Assembly (NCBI GenBank): GCA_029573365.1
Contig: JAKQGD010000558.1
Location: 1 to 6,747 of the forward strand
Length of the DNA: 6,747 bases
Source: Bacteroidota bacterium
GTDB lineage: Bacteria > Bacteroidota > Bacteroidia > Chitinophagales > Saprospiraceae
Reading direction: 5' to 3'
Shown: positions 1 through 6,747 of the stretch, one piece after another
Numbering within the stretch: position 1 is the first letter of the stretch
Layout: every line of letters begins with the position of its first letter
Notes under the pieces: generated by a model
Seen by the model: only the letters and a program-made list of their open reading frames with translations
Database searches by the model: none
What the model was told of the DNA's origin: nothing
Program-made: the position numbers and the translations under genes

Positions 1-31
1 TTCGCCGAAAGGCAATAATCCAACAGGTATC

Positions 32-1225
32 TCAGCTTTCTCTGGGGTAAAACAAAAACGACTGTTCTTCGTCATTTTCTGAGATCCCGGGTACCACCTC
101 GTGCCAGTGTTTTACTTCCCCTGACTTGAGCAGCAGGTCTATGTGTCCCTGGCTGGTATCGTATGACCTGATAACCTCTTTTTTTGATTCGAAAAAATAT
201 TCGGTTTCATCCGCTTCAAGTCCATGTTTGTTGCTGAAAGCCTCCTTTCGGTTCAAAAAGTCCGCCTCAGCTTCTGATGACCATATTTTTACTTTGAAAA
301 GCCGTCGGTGGAGCAGATCGGAACACAGTCTGCGGAAAACAAAATCTTCATGATCTGTAGATTTTTTAATCATCCAGAGTATATCCATGTCATCGAGCCT
401 TACAAAATGGGAGAGAAACGCTGATTCGTCACCCGGCTCGTCGAGGTTTAGAAAATAATTAAGCTCCGCTGATGAAGGGATATCTACACCTTTTTTGACG
501 AGGTATCTGGCTCTTTTGAGCACCGAGATAAGCATTACTTCGGCAGAAATGACAGTTTTGTGCAGATACACCTGCCAGTACATAAGTCGTCGGGCCATCA
601 GAAATTTTTCAACAGAATAGCGTCCTTTCTCTTCGATTACCAGTCTGTTGTCGCTTACATGCATCATCAGGATGATCCTGTCATATCCTATAATGCCCTC
701 GGCCACGCCGCTGAAAAAGCTGTCCCTCGTTAGATAGTCCATACGGTCTACATCGATCTGACCTGAAACAAGCTGGTGGAAAAATGGCCTGTGATACGTG
801 CCTTCGAAGATATCCCTGACCAGGCTGAGGTCTCTGTGTATGTCCTTGCCTATGTGCCCCATGAGCAGGAGTGATATCTTCTCGTGGTCTATACCGGTAA
901 GTGTATGTTCCAATGCATGTGAAAAGGGCCCGTGGCCTATATCGTGCAATAGGATGGCCAGACAGGCAGCTTCGTATTCCTGATCGGAGATGTCCACACC
1001 CTTGGACCGCAGTGTGTCCAGGGCCCGGCACATAAGGTGCGTTGCCCCAACGGCATGCTGAAACCTGTTGTGCACAGCTCCCGGATACACATAGTGCGAA
1101 AGTGCCTGCTGTGAAATCCTCCGCAGTCTCTGGAACCACGGATGGTCTATGACCTCGTAAATGCTGTCAAAGGGAAATCTGATCAATCCGTATATGGGGT
1201 CATTGAATATTTTGCGTAAGCTCAT
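32..1225 (-). CDS. HD-domain phosphohydrolase (COG1078/SAMHD1-like)
   Basis: This is a 397-residue soluble protein with no signal peptide or membrane segment, so it should be cytosolic. The N-terminal two thirds carry the metal site of the HD superfamily: His57 in NRFQHAVG, the His94-Asp95 pair in LLHDIGHGPFSH, and Asp160 in QIDVDRMDYL. The same motif order occurs in SAMHD1 and dGTPase-like enzymes, where these residues hold the metal that hydrolyses a phosphoester. The C-terminal part (from about residue 240) is charged and less conserved, with no motif I recognise. The length fits the Bacteroidota members of the family. The family suggests a nucleoside triphosphate or other nucleotide substrate, but none can be read from the sequence. 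The ATG lies 16 bp after the stop of the upstream peptidase gene with no Shine-Dalgarno sequence, so it is probably cotranscribed with it. From memory, related HD genes often sit near porX in Bacteroidota, as here. I am sure of the family and unsure of the substrate. Confidence 0.9.
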   Translation of the reverse strand: MSLRKIFNDPIYGLIRFPFDSIYEVIDHPWFQRLRRISQQALSHYVYPGAVHNRFQHAVGATHLMCRALDTLRSKGVDISDQEYEAACLAILLHDIGHGPFSHALEHTLTGIDHEKISLLLMGHIGKDIHRDLSLVRDIFEGTYHRPFFHQLVSGQIDVDRMDYLTRDSFFSGVAEGIIGYDRIILMMHVSDNRLVIEEKGRYSVEKFLMARRLMYWQVYLHKTVISAEVMLISVLKRARYLVKKGVDIPSSAELNYFLNLDEPGDESAFLSHFVRLDDMDILWMIKKSTDHEDFVFRRLCSDLLHRRLFKVKIWSSEAEADFLNRKEAFSNKHGLEADETEYFFESKKEVIRSYDTSQGHIDLLLKSGEVKHWHEVVPGISENDEEQSFLFYPRES

Positions 1226-1241
1226 AAGTGCCGCACTCAGA

Positions 1242-3173
1242 TTAAAGAGTCTCCTTCAGCCACCTGAAAAATTCACGCTGCCATACCATGCTGTTTTGTG
1301 GTCTGGTTACCCAATGGTTTTCGTCGGGAAGATACAGAAAACGGCTTTTGAGACCACGAAGCTGTGCTGCAGTAAATGCTTCCATGGCTTGTCCGTCGGG
1401 CACTCTGTAATCCCTACCTCCCTGTATGATCAATATGGGCGTATCCCACCTGGCTACCATTGCCGCCGGATTGGCATCGTTATATGATTTTTTAAAGGCA
1501 GGGTCCCAGTAGGGGCCGCCAAGATCGTAATTGACAAAAAACATCTCTTCCGTAGTGCCATACATACTCTGGGTATTGAACATGCCGTCATGGGCTATAA
1601 AGGTTTTGAACCTCTTTTCGTGCACACCTGCCAGGTAAAACACGGAAAAACCGCCATAGCTTGCTCCTACGGCTCCGAGCCTTGAGCGGTCCACATAGGG
1701 TTCTCTTGCGATTTCGTCTATGGCAGACAGATAGTCCTTTATGTTTTGCCCGCCCCAGTCCTTGCTTATCTGACGGTTCCACTCCACGCCATGTCCCGGC
1801 ATACCACGGCGATTGGGTGCCACGACGATATATCCCTGACTGGCCATAAGATGGAGGTTCCATCTGAATGAATAAAACTGCGTCAATGCCGACTGAGGTC
1901 CACCCTGACAGTAAAGCAGCGTCGGGTATTTTTTTGAAGGGTCGAAGTCCGGCGGATATACTACCCACACCAGCATTTTTTTATTGTCGGTCGTGGTGAC
2001 TGACCTTCGCTCAGTACGGCAAGGAGAGGTTTTTCCGTAAAGGTCACCATTAACATCGGTAAGCTGTTTCCACTCCCCTGACCTGGTATTGTAGCTGTAA
2101 ATTTCTGCGGCTCTGTTCATGGATAGTCTTTGCACCAGCAAAAGGTCACCTACCTCATCAATGATGGTGTTAACGTCCCAGTCCCCCCTCGTCATCTGCT
2201 TTACCTCGGGCGTTTTACCTGAGATGGCCGGGTTTTCCACCTTAAACAATTGTAGTGTACCGTCAACGGCGGCGGTAAAATACAGGTATGTGCCATCGTT
2301 GGCCCATCGGTAGCTTAACACTGTCTCGTCCCACCCTGCAGTAAGATTGTGCACCTTGCCGCCTTTCATGACCTTGATGTCGTTTTTGTCAGACTCATAG
2401 CCATCGGTAGCCATGCTGAGCCACGCCAGATCTCCCTTAGCAGAGTACGATGGGTTGGTATCATAGCCTTTGTTGTCGGCGGTCAGGTTGGTGGTTTTGC
2501 CTGTAGAAAGGTCATACAAGTACAGATCCGTGTTGGTACTGACGACTGAAGCAGTGCCCGAGAGCTTCTTTGAGACATAGACTATACCTTTGCTGTCTGG
2601 CGTCCACGTATAGTCATCGTCGCCCCCAAAAGGCTTTTGCGGGCAGTTAAAGGCCACGCCCTTGAGCAGATCGGTGTGGAGCGAATCAGCTACCTCTGCC
2701 GGGCCGTAAAATATATGGTTATATGTGCCGTCATTCCAGGTATCCCAATGTCTGTAATCAAGAGCATCGTAGATTCTGGCTGTTGATTTAGTCATTTCCG
2801 GATAATGGTCTGCTGCCATCAATGGCTCCACTTTTACTTCCCTGACAGAAATTCTGTATTTGCCGTCTGGCGAAAGCTCTTTTGCCGTCAGCCCGCCATT
2901 CCCGGTCACGGGTACAGAAGGTCCCCCCGACACCGGCACCATAAAGAGCGATGAAGACATTTTGTTGGCTTCCATGTCAGGAACAGATACCCGGTATATG
3001 AGGTTTTTGCCATCAAGGGTGATGCCTACCCCAGCCACTCTTTTTACTGTCCAGAGTTTTTCAGGGGTCATAGGTGCTTGCAATCCTACTGCAGAGCTGA
3101 TGGTCTTCTGAGCGTAACAGGATACCTGTAATGTTAAAAGTAAAAAGATTAAAAATTTAAATATGCGTGTCAT
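1242..3173 (-). CDS. Exported S9 family serine peptidase (DPP5-like)
   Basis: This 643-residue prolyl-oligopeptidase family enzyme should release dipeptides or short fragments from peptides in the periplasm. Residues 1-22 form a signal peptide: Arg and Lys near the start, a hydrophobic run (FLIFLLLTLQV), and a likely cut after SCYA. Cys19 could instead be a lipidation site, but the residue at -3 is Gln, a poor lipobox. Residues of about 35-390 look like a beta-propeller, with repeated SPDGK/TPDSK/WANDG-type blade motifs. From about 400 onward is an alpha/beta hydrolase domain. The catalytic triad is Ser505 in GASYGGFS, Asp588 in GGRDYRVP and His620 in DENHW. YCQGGPQS (421-428) is the usual strand and oxyanion region. 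It lacks a C-terminal T9SS sorting domain and ends directly after the hydrolase fold (FFRWLKETL). It is the first gene of a probable two-gene unit with the HD gene. DPP5 is the closest match I recognise; an acylaminoacyl-peptidase-type specificity is also possible. Confidence 0.92.
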   Translation of the reverse strand: MTRIFKFLIFLLLTLQVSCYAQKTISSAVGLQAPMTPEKLWTVKRVAGVGITLDGKNLIYRVSVPDMEANKMSSSLFMVPVSGGPSVPVTGNGGLTAKELSPDGKYRISVREVKVEPLMAADHYPEMTKSTARIYDALDYRHWDTWNDGTYNHIFYGPAEVADSLHTDLLKGVAFNCPQKPFGGDDDYTWTPDSKGIVYVSKKLSGTASVVSTNTDLYLYDLSTGKTTNLTADNKGYDTNPSYSAKGDLAWLSMATDGYESDKNDIKVMKGGKVHNLTAGWDETVLSYRWANDGTYLYFTAAVDGTLQLFKVENPAISGKTPEVKQMTRGDWDVNTIIDEVGDLLLVQRLSMNRAAEIYSYNTRSGEWKQLTDVNGDLYGKTSPCRTERRSVTTTDNKKMLVWVVYPPDFDPSKKYPTLLYCQGGPQSALTQFYSFRWNLHLMASQGYIVVAPNRRGMPGHGVEWNRQISKDWGGQNIKDYLSAIDEIAREPYVDRSRLGAVGASYGGFSVFYLAGVHEKRFKTFIAHDGMFNTQSMYGTTEEMFFVNYDLGGPYWDPAFKKSYNDANPAAMVARWDTPILIIQGGRDYRVPDGQAMEAFTAAQLRGLKSRFLYLPDENHWVTRPQNSMVWQREFFRWLKETL

Positions 3174-3402
3174 GTAAGTGCCTGATTATTGGTTAGTGAT
3201 ACAAAAGTACACGCTACATCCCTATTATTACATTTTTACTATGCGAAACCACGGTAGAAACGTTAACAAAATTAAAAATGACGGACTGATAGCTATGTTT
3301 CAAAAATAAGGCTGCAAAACAAACGTTATGCTTTTACCGGTGTTACTTCTTTGTGGCTGTCACATCACTGGCAATCAATAAAATCAAATCAATTGAAGAC
3401 AT
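3174..3402. promoter_or_regulatory. Divergent intergenic region between peptidase and porX
   Basis: This 229-bp AT-rich gap separates the two divergent gene blocks and must hold the promoters for both, since nothing else lies upstream of either. No ORF, tRNA or other RNA gene is evident. It holds one good Bacteroidota -7 type element toward the peptidase (listed separately). Toward porX there is only a near match, TATGTTTC at 3294-3301, without a convincing -33 partner. The octamer AAACGTTA occurs twice, at 3258-3265 and 3321-3328, and could be an operator or chance. Just before porX the leader is A-rich (AAATCAAATCAATTGAAGAC) with no clear Shine-Dalgarno sequence, which is usual for this phylum. 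Confidence 0.6.
3202..3209 (-). promoter_or_regulatory. Putative Bacteroidota -7 promoter box for the peptidase gene
   Basis: Read on the minus strand this is TACTTTTG, an exact match to the Bacteroidota primary sigma factor -7 consensus TAnnTTTG. It lies 28 bp upstream of the peptidase ATG, so transcription would begin about 20 nt before the start codon and run through both minus-strand genes. I could not find a clear TTTG-type -33 box at the expected distance (around 3228-3235), which lowers confidence. In AT-rich DNA an eight-base match can arise by chance. Confidence 0.45.
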
Positions 3403-4965
3403 ATGAACGATAAAATAAGGATTTTGTGGGCGGATGACGAGATAGACCTGTTAAAACCACAGTTGTTTTTCCTGGAGAAAAAAGGATACGACGTCGTCAC
3501 GGTAAGCAATGGACACGATGCACTGGATATCCTGGACGAAAACGGGGACATAGACCTTATATTTCTGGATGAGAGCATGCCCGGACTTACAGGTCTGGAA
3601 ACCCTGACACGTATCAAGGCTAAGTTGCCCAATATTCCCGTAGTCATGATCACCAAAAACGAAGCCGAAAACATCATGGAGGAGGCCATAGGCTCGCAGA
3701 TAGATGATTATCTCATCAAACCTGTCAATCCCAACCAGATCCTCCTGACGCTCAAAAAAATCATGGACAACAAAAGGCTTGTATCCGAAAAGACGGCCAC
3801 AGACTATCAGCAGGAATTCCGCAACATCACTACCGACATCAATATGGGGCCGGACTTTGCCGCCTGGGTTGACATTTACCGCCGCATCATAGCCTGGGAA
3901 ATAAGGCTTGACGAGAGCAACAATCCTCAGATGAAAGAAATCCTGGCCATGCAAAAGCAGGATGCCAACAGAGAGTTTTTTAAATATGTTTCGAAAAACT
4001 ACATCGACTGGGTCAAAAACCAAAAAGGACCCAGAAGATCAGAGGCCCTTATGAAAGAAAAAGTCTTTCCGCTTTTTGCAGGAGGCAAGCCTGTCATTTT
4101 TATCCTCATGGACAACCTCAGGTACGACCAGTGGAAAATCATCGAACCCATCGTCAGCGAGCTTTATAAAGTAGAGGAGGAGGATTATTTTTATTCTATC
4201 CTGCCCACAGCCACACAATACAGCCGCAATGCCATATTTGCGGGACTCATGCCCTCAGACATACAGAAACGCTTTCCTGACTGGTGGCTCAATGACAACG
4301 AAGAGGGAGGTAAAAACATGAAGGAAGCCGAGCTGATGGCCGACCAGATATCAAGAATCGTTCGTAAAGACATCAAATCCGATTATGTAAAGGTAACCAA
4401 TGTGCTTTCTGCCAGACAGATGCAGGACAATGCCCTCAATTATACCAACAATGATTTTACGGCCATCGTCTACAACTTTATAGATATGCTTTCGCACTCG
4501 AGAACTGAGATGGAGGTGCTCAAGGAACTGGCAGGCGATGAGAAGGCCTACAGATCGCTGACCAAGTCCTGGTTTCTGCATTCACCGCTTTGGGCCGCAT
4601 TGCAGAAGCTTGCCGAAAGGGATGTGCGTATCATCATCACTACAGACCACGGTACCATCAGAGTCAAGGATTCCTCCAAAGTCGTAGGCGACAGGGAGAC
4701 GACTACCAATCTAAGATACAAAGTGGGCAAAAACCTAAATTACGAAAAGAAAGACGTGCTGGAGGTCAGAAATCCCATAGAAGCCGGACTTCCGTCGCCC
4801 AATATGAGCAGTACTTACATTTTTGCCAAAGAAGACCTTTTTTTCCTGTATCCCAACAATTACACATATTTTCATAATTTTTTCAAGGATACTTTTCAGC
4901 ACGGCGGCATTTCTCTCGAAGAGATGATTTGCCCCATCGTGAAGCTGGTCCCTAAAAACAAATAG
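3403..4965 (+). CDS. porX: PorX: response regulator fused to PglZ/alkaline phosphatase domain
   Basis: This 520-residue protein has the length and domain order of PorX, the T9SS-linked response regulator of Bacteroidota. Residues 1-122 are a complete receiver domain: acidic pair Asp11/Asp12, phosphoacceptor Asp56 in IFLDESMPG, Thr84 in VMITKNE, and Lys106 in YLIKPVNP. A helical linker (about 125-215) leads to a PglZ domain of the alkaline phosphatase superfamily (about 225-517). Its probable metal and active-site residues are Asp237 in LMDNLRYD, Thr269/Thr271 in LPTATQYSRN, Asp361 and His365 in FIDMLSHSR, Asp415-His416 in TTDHGTIRV, and His500 in FQHGGISLEE. All look intact, so both domains should be functional. 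In the family, the kinase PorY phosphorylates PorX, which affects T9SS gene expression through the sigma factor SigP, and zinc-dependent phosphodiesterase activity has been reported. There is no DNA-binding domain. The protein is cytosolic and leads a run with cysE, which starts 8 bp downstream. The start is supported because the receiver's first strand (KIRILWADD) begins at residue 4. Confidence 0.95.
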   Translation: MNDKIRILWADDEIDLLKPQLFFLEKKGYDVVTVSNGHDALDILDENGDIDLIFLDESMPGLTGLETLTRIKAKLPNIPVVMITKNEAENIMEEAIGSQIDDYLIKPVNPNQILLTLKKIMDNKRLVSEKTATDYQQEFRNITTDINMGPDFAAWVDIYRRIIAWEIRLDESNNPQMKEILAMQKQDANREFFKYVSKNYIDWVKNQKGPRRSEALMKEKVFPLFAGGKPVIFILMDNLRYDQWKIIEPIVSELYKVEEEDYFYSILPTATQYSRNAIFAGLMPSDIQKRFPDWWLNDNEEGGKNMKEAELMADQISRIVRKDIKSDYVKVTNVLSARQMQDNALNYTNNDFTAIVYNFIDMLSHSRTEMEVLKELAGDEKAYRSLTKSWFLHSPLWAALQKLAERDVRIIITTDHGTIRVKDSSKVVGDRETTTNLRYKVGKNLNYEKKDVLEVRNPIEAGLPSPNMSSTYIFAKEDLFFLYPNNYTYFHNFFKDTFQHGGISLEEMICPIVKLVPKNK

Positions 4966-4973
4966 ATAACCCG

Positions 4974-5801
4974 ATGAAAAACGAAACAGCCGACGATTTC
5001 TACAGGCTGCTTGCCGAAAAACACAGGATGACACATGAGGTGCCCTCGGCCCGTATGACGGGTGAGTGGGTTTTGGGTTTGCTGGAAGTATTGTTTCCCG
5101 AAGTAAGCGAAAAGAGGCTTCATAGCCTGGGTGAGGTCAAAAACGCCATGGAAAGCCTCAAAGCCGGACTCAAAACATTACTGTACAACACCCGCCATTT
5201 TGACCATTGTAAAACGGATGAGACGGCTGACCATTTTTTTGAAGCTTTACCGGAGATTTACCAGGCCTTGCATGGAGACGCACTGGCTTTTGTCGACGGA
5301 GACCCGGCTGCTGATTCTTACTTTGAAGTCATCAGAAGTTATCCCGGCTTTTTTGCCATATACATATATAGGATAGCCCACCTCCTGCATCTGGAGAAGG
5401 TGCCGCTTGTGCCCAGGATTCTGAGCGAATTTGCCCACTCCCGCACAGGTATAGATATCCACCCGGCTGCAAAAATCGGCCTTTCTTTCTTTATAGACCA
5501 TGGCACAGGAGTCGTCATAGGCGAAACCGCAATCATTGGCAACCATGTCAAAATATACCAGGGCGTCACGCTGGGAGCCCTCAGTATTGATAAAAAACTT
5601 GCAGGCGTCAAACGTCACCCTACAGTAGGCAACGATGTGGTGATTTATTCCGGAGCCACCATCCTCGGCGGAGACACGGTCATCGGCGACAGATGTGTCA
5701 TCGGCGGCAACGTATGGCTTACCAAATCTGTCCCACCCGACACCAAGGTGTACCACAATGCTGACAATAAATACCTCGACACCCTCATACCAAACCCATG
5801 A
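4974..5801 (+). CDS. cysE: Serine O-acetyltransferase
   Basis: This 275-residue enzyme transfers an acetyl group from acetyl-CoA to L-serine, giving O-acetylserine, the first step of cysteine synthesis in the cytosol. Residues 1 to about 105 form the variable helical N-terminal region. The conserved core starts at GDPAADSYFEVIRSYPGF (109-126). A left-handed beta-helix of hexapeptide repeats follows, from about 158 to 252. The residues matching the E. coli catalytic set are Asp161 in GIDIHP, His176 in IDHGTG, and His215 in KRHPTVG. VIGETAIIGN, YQGVTLGA and SGATILGG are typical family stretches. The protein is of the longer EpsC-like type common in Bacteroidota. Its tail (NKYLDTLIPNP) does not end in the isoleucine that in enteric CysE inserts into the CysK active site. 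The gene starts 8 bp after porX and stops 1 bp before cysM, so it is almost certainly cotranscribed with cysM. The ATG has no Shine-Dalgarno sequence. Inhibition by cysteine is known for the family but cannot be read here. Confidence 0.95.
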   Translation: MKNETADDFYRLLAEKHRMTHEVPSARMTGEWVLGLLEVLFPEVSEKRLHSLGEVKNAMESLKAGLKTLLYNTRHFDHCKTDETADHFFEALPEIYQALHGDALAFVDGDPAADSYFEVIRSYPGFFAIYIYRIAHLLHLEKVPLVPRILSEFAHSRTGIDIHPAAKIGLSFFIDHGTGVVIGETAIIGNHVKIYQGVTLGALSIDKKLAGVKRHPTVGNDVVIYSGATILGGDTVIGDRCVIGGNVWLTKSVPPDTKVYHNADNKYLDTLIPNP

Positions 5802-5802
5802 T

Positions 5803-6675
5803 ATGAACAGCATCAGCGACCTGGTAGGAAATACACCCCTGGTAGAGATCAGGCATCTAAACCCCAATCCCCGTGTAAAGGTGTACGCCAAGATGGAGGG
5901 CAACAATCCAGGCGGCAGCGTCAAGGACCGCCCGGCCTTAAACATGATAAGAAGTGCCATGAGCCGTGGTCACATCGGCCCGGGTACCACCCTCGTAGAA
6001 GCTACCAGCGGCAATACCGGCATAGCTCTTGCCATGATGGCCGGTGTTTTTGGCATACCTATAGAACTCATCATGCCCTCCACCAGTACCCGCGAACGCA
6101 CACTGACCATGGAAGCCTATGGTGCCAGGGTCATTTTGCTGGATACAATAGAGGCATGCAGGGACCACGCCGTAGCCAAATCCACACAACCCGGCTACTA
6201 TATGCTCGACCAGTTTGCCAATCCTGACAATTACATGGCCCATTACCTCACTACAGGGCCAGAGATATGGAACACCACGCAAGGCACCATCACCCATTTC
6301 GTCAGTTCCATGGGCACTACAGGCACCATCATGGGCACCTCAAGGTATCTAAAGGAAAAAAATCAAGCTATAAACATCATAGGCTGTCAGCCCACAGAAG
6401 GTTCGTCCATTCCGGGCATCAGGCGATGGAGCCCTGAGTATGTGCCGGCCATTTTTGAGCCTGCACGAGTGGACAGGGTCATGGACGTATCACAGGATGA
6501 GGCCACCATGATGGCCCGTGAACTGGCACTGAGAGAAGGAATTTTTGCTGGCATGAGCTCCGGCGGAGCCGCAGCCATGGCACTCAGACTTGCCGCAGAA
6601 ATAGAGGAGGGCACCATTGTGTTTATATGCTGTGACCGCGGCGACAGATACCTGAGCAGCGATCTTTTTGGGTAA
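5803..6675 (+). CDS. cysM: Cysteine synthase B (O-acetylserine sulfhydrylase B)
   Basis: This 290-residue PLP enzyme makes cysteine from O-acetylserine and sulfide; CysM-type enzymes can also use thiosulfate. The PLP-binding lysine is Lys41 in NNPGGSVKDRPA. The substrate loop is EATSGNTG (66-73), and the phosphate-binding loop is SSMGTTGT (168-175). CysM rather than CysK is indicated by GCQPTEGSSIPGIRRW (194-209) and by the end motif CDRGDRYLSS with Cys277, where CysK has a Ser/Gly sequence. It stops about 13 residues earlier than E. coli CysM, just after the LF of that motif, and all catalytic parts are present. I chose the ATG at 5803 because NSISDLVGNTPLVEI is the usual family N-terminus. 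The frame stays open upstream to an ATG at 5695, but that would add 36 unrelated residues overlapping the cysE end. It lies 1 bp after the cysE stop, consistent with translational coupling. Confidence 0.95.
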   Translation: MNSISDLVGNTPLVEIRHLNPNPRVKVYAKMEGNNPGGSVKDRPALNMIRSAMSRGHIGPGTTLVEATSGNTGIALAMMAGVFGIPIELIMPSTSTRERTLTMEAYGARVILLDTIEACRDHAVAKSTQPGYYMLDQFANPDNYMAHYLTTGPEIWNTTQGTITHFVSSMGTTGTIMGTSRYLKEKNQAINIIGCQPTEGSSIPGIRRWSPEYVPAIFEPARVDRVMDVSQDEATMMARELALREGIFAGMSSGGAAAMALRLAAEIEEGTIVFICCDRGDRYLSSDLFG

Positions 6676-6747
6676 TTAAAAGCAATTTATCCTCCCAACA
6701 AATAATTTCCAAAGAATAGCTGAAGGTATAATCAGAACAAGCTCGGC
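6676..6747. other. Short 3' flank after cysM, nothing recognised
   Basis: These 72 AT-rich bases follow the cysM stop. I see no hairpin followed by a T run, no ORF start and no repeat. It is unknown whether the porX-cysE-cysM transcript ends here or continues past the window edge. Confidence 0.5.

Noticed and set aside
1..31. Possible start of a further minus-strand gene after the HD gene
   Set aside because: On the minus strand these 31 bases contain no ATG and too little sequence to identify anything.
32..1225. HD protein as a dNTP-depleting anti-phage dGTPase
   Set aside because: The neighbours are housekeeping genes, there is no defence-island content, and COG1078 HD proteins are widespread core genes.
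1227..1237. Near-palindrome AGTGCCGCACT between peptidase and HD genes
   Set aside because: Two five-base arms around a single base cannot form a hairpin, and there is no T run, so it is not a terminator; an operator role has no support.
3337..3371. Possible leader hairpin before porX (CCGGTG with CACTGG, inner TGTG/CACA)
   Set aside because: The outer stem is only six pairs with one G-U and the inner helix is four pairs with an unbalanced bulge; too weak to call a riboswitch or attenuator.
3451..4023. 190-codon open frame on the minus strand inside porX
   Set aside because: It lies antisense to the conserved receiver domain of PorX and has no recognisable protein features; a shadow frame.
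3403..4965. PglZ-type domain as part of a BREX-like phage defence system
   Set aside because: The PglZ domain is fused to a receiver domain in the exact PorX layout, and no BrxA/B/C, methyltransferase or Lon-like gene lies in the window.
5695..5802. Upstream extension of cysM to an ATG at 5695
   Set aside because: The added 36 residues overlap the conserved end of cysE and do not resemble any CysM N-terminus; the ATG at 5803 gives the standard start.
5247..5960. 237-codon open frame on the minus strand across cysE-cysM
   Set aside because: It is antisense to two clearly real genes, its protein resembles no family I know, and it is best explained as a codon-bias shadow.

Overview
The window looks like a chromosomal segment of a Bacteroidota bacterium. 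The strongest reason is a complete porX gene (receiver domain fused to a PglZ/alkaline-phosphatase-type domain), a regulator tied to the type IX secretion system (T9SS) that is characteristic of this phylum. Supporting signs are the lack of Shine-Dalgarno sequences before the genes, a TAnnTTTG-type promoter element in the only sizeable intergenic gap, and the Bacteroidota-like character of all five proteins. A Cytophagales-like lineage is possible but not proven. No mobile element, RNA gene, CRISPR array or broken gene was seen.

Layout: there are two divergent gene blocks around a 229-bp intergenic region (3174-3402). Leftward (minus strand) are an exported S9 family serine peptidase resembling dipeptidyl-peptidase 5 (1242-3173) and then, 16 bp downstream, a cytosolic HD-domain phosphohydrolase (32-1225). 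Rightward (plus strand) are porX (3403-4965), serine O-acetyltransferase cysE (4974-5801) and cysteine synthase B cysM (5803-6675). The gaps are 8 bp and 1 bp, which strongly suggests one transcript. The two flanks (1-31 and 6676-6747) hold nothing recognisable.

How the genes fit together: cysE and cysM encode the two successive steps from serine to cysteine. PorX is expected to receive phosphate from a partner histidine kinase (PorY, not in this window) and to influence T9SS gene expression. Its second domain belongs to a family reported to have zinc-dependent phosphodiesterase activity. The peptidase would trim peptides in the periplasm, and the HD protein probably hydrolyses a nucleotide or nucleotide-like phosphate in the cytosol. 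Most of the window is ordinary core-genome content. The points worth a second look are the tight coupling of a secretion regulator to cysteine biosynthesis and the closeness of two predicted phosphohydrolases (HD and PorX). I found no convincing new multi-gene system.
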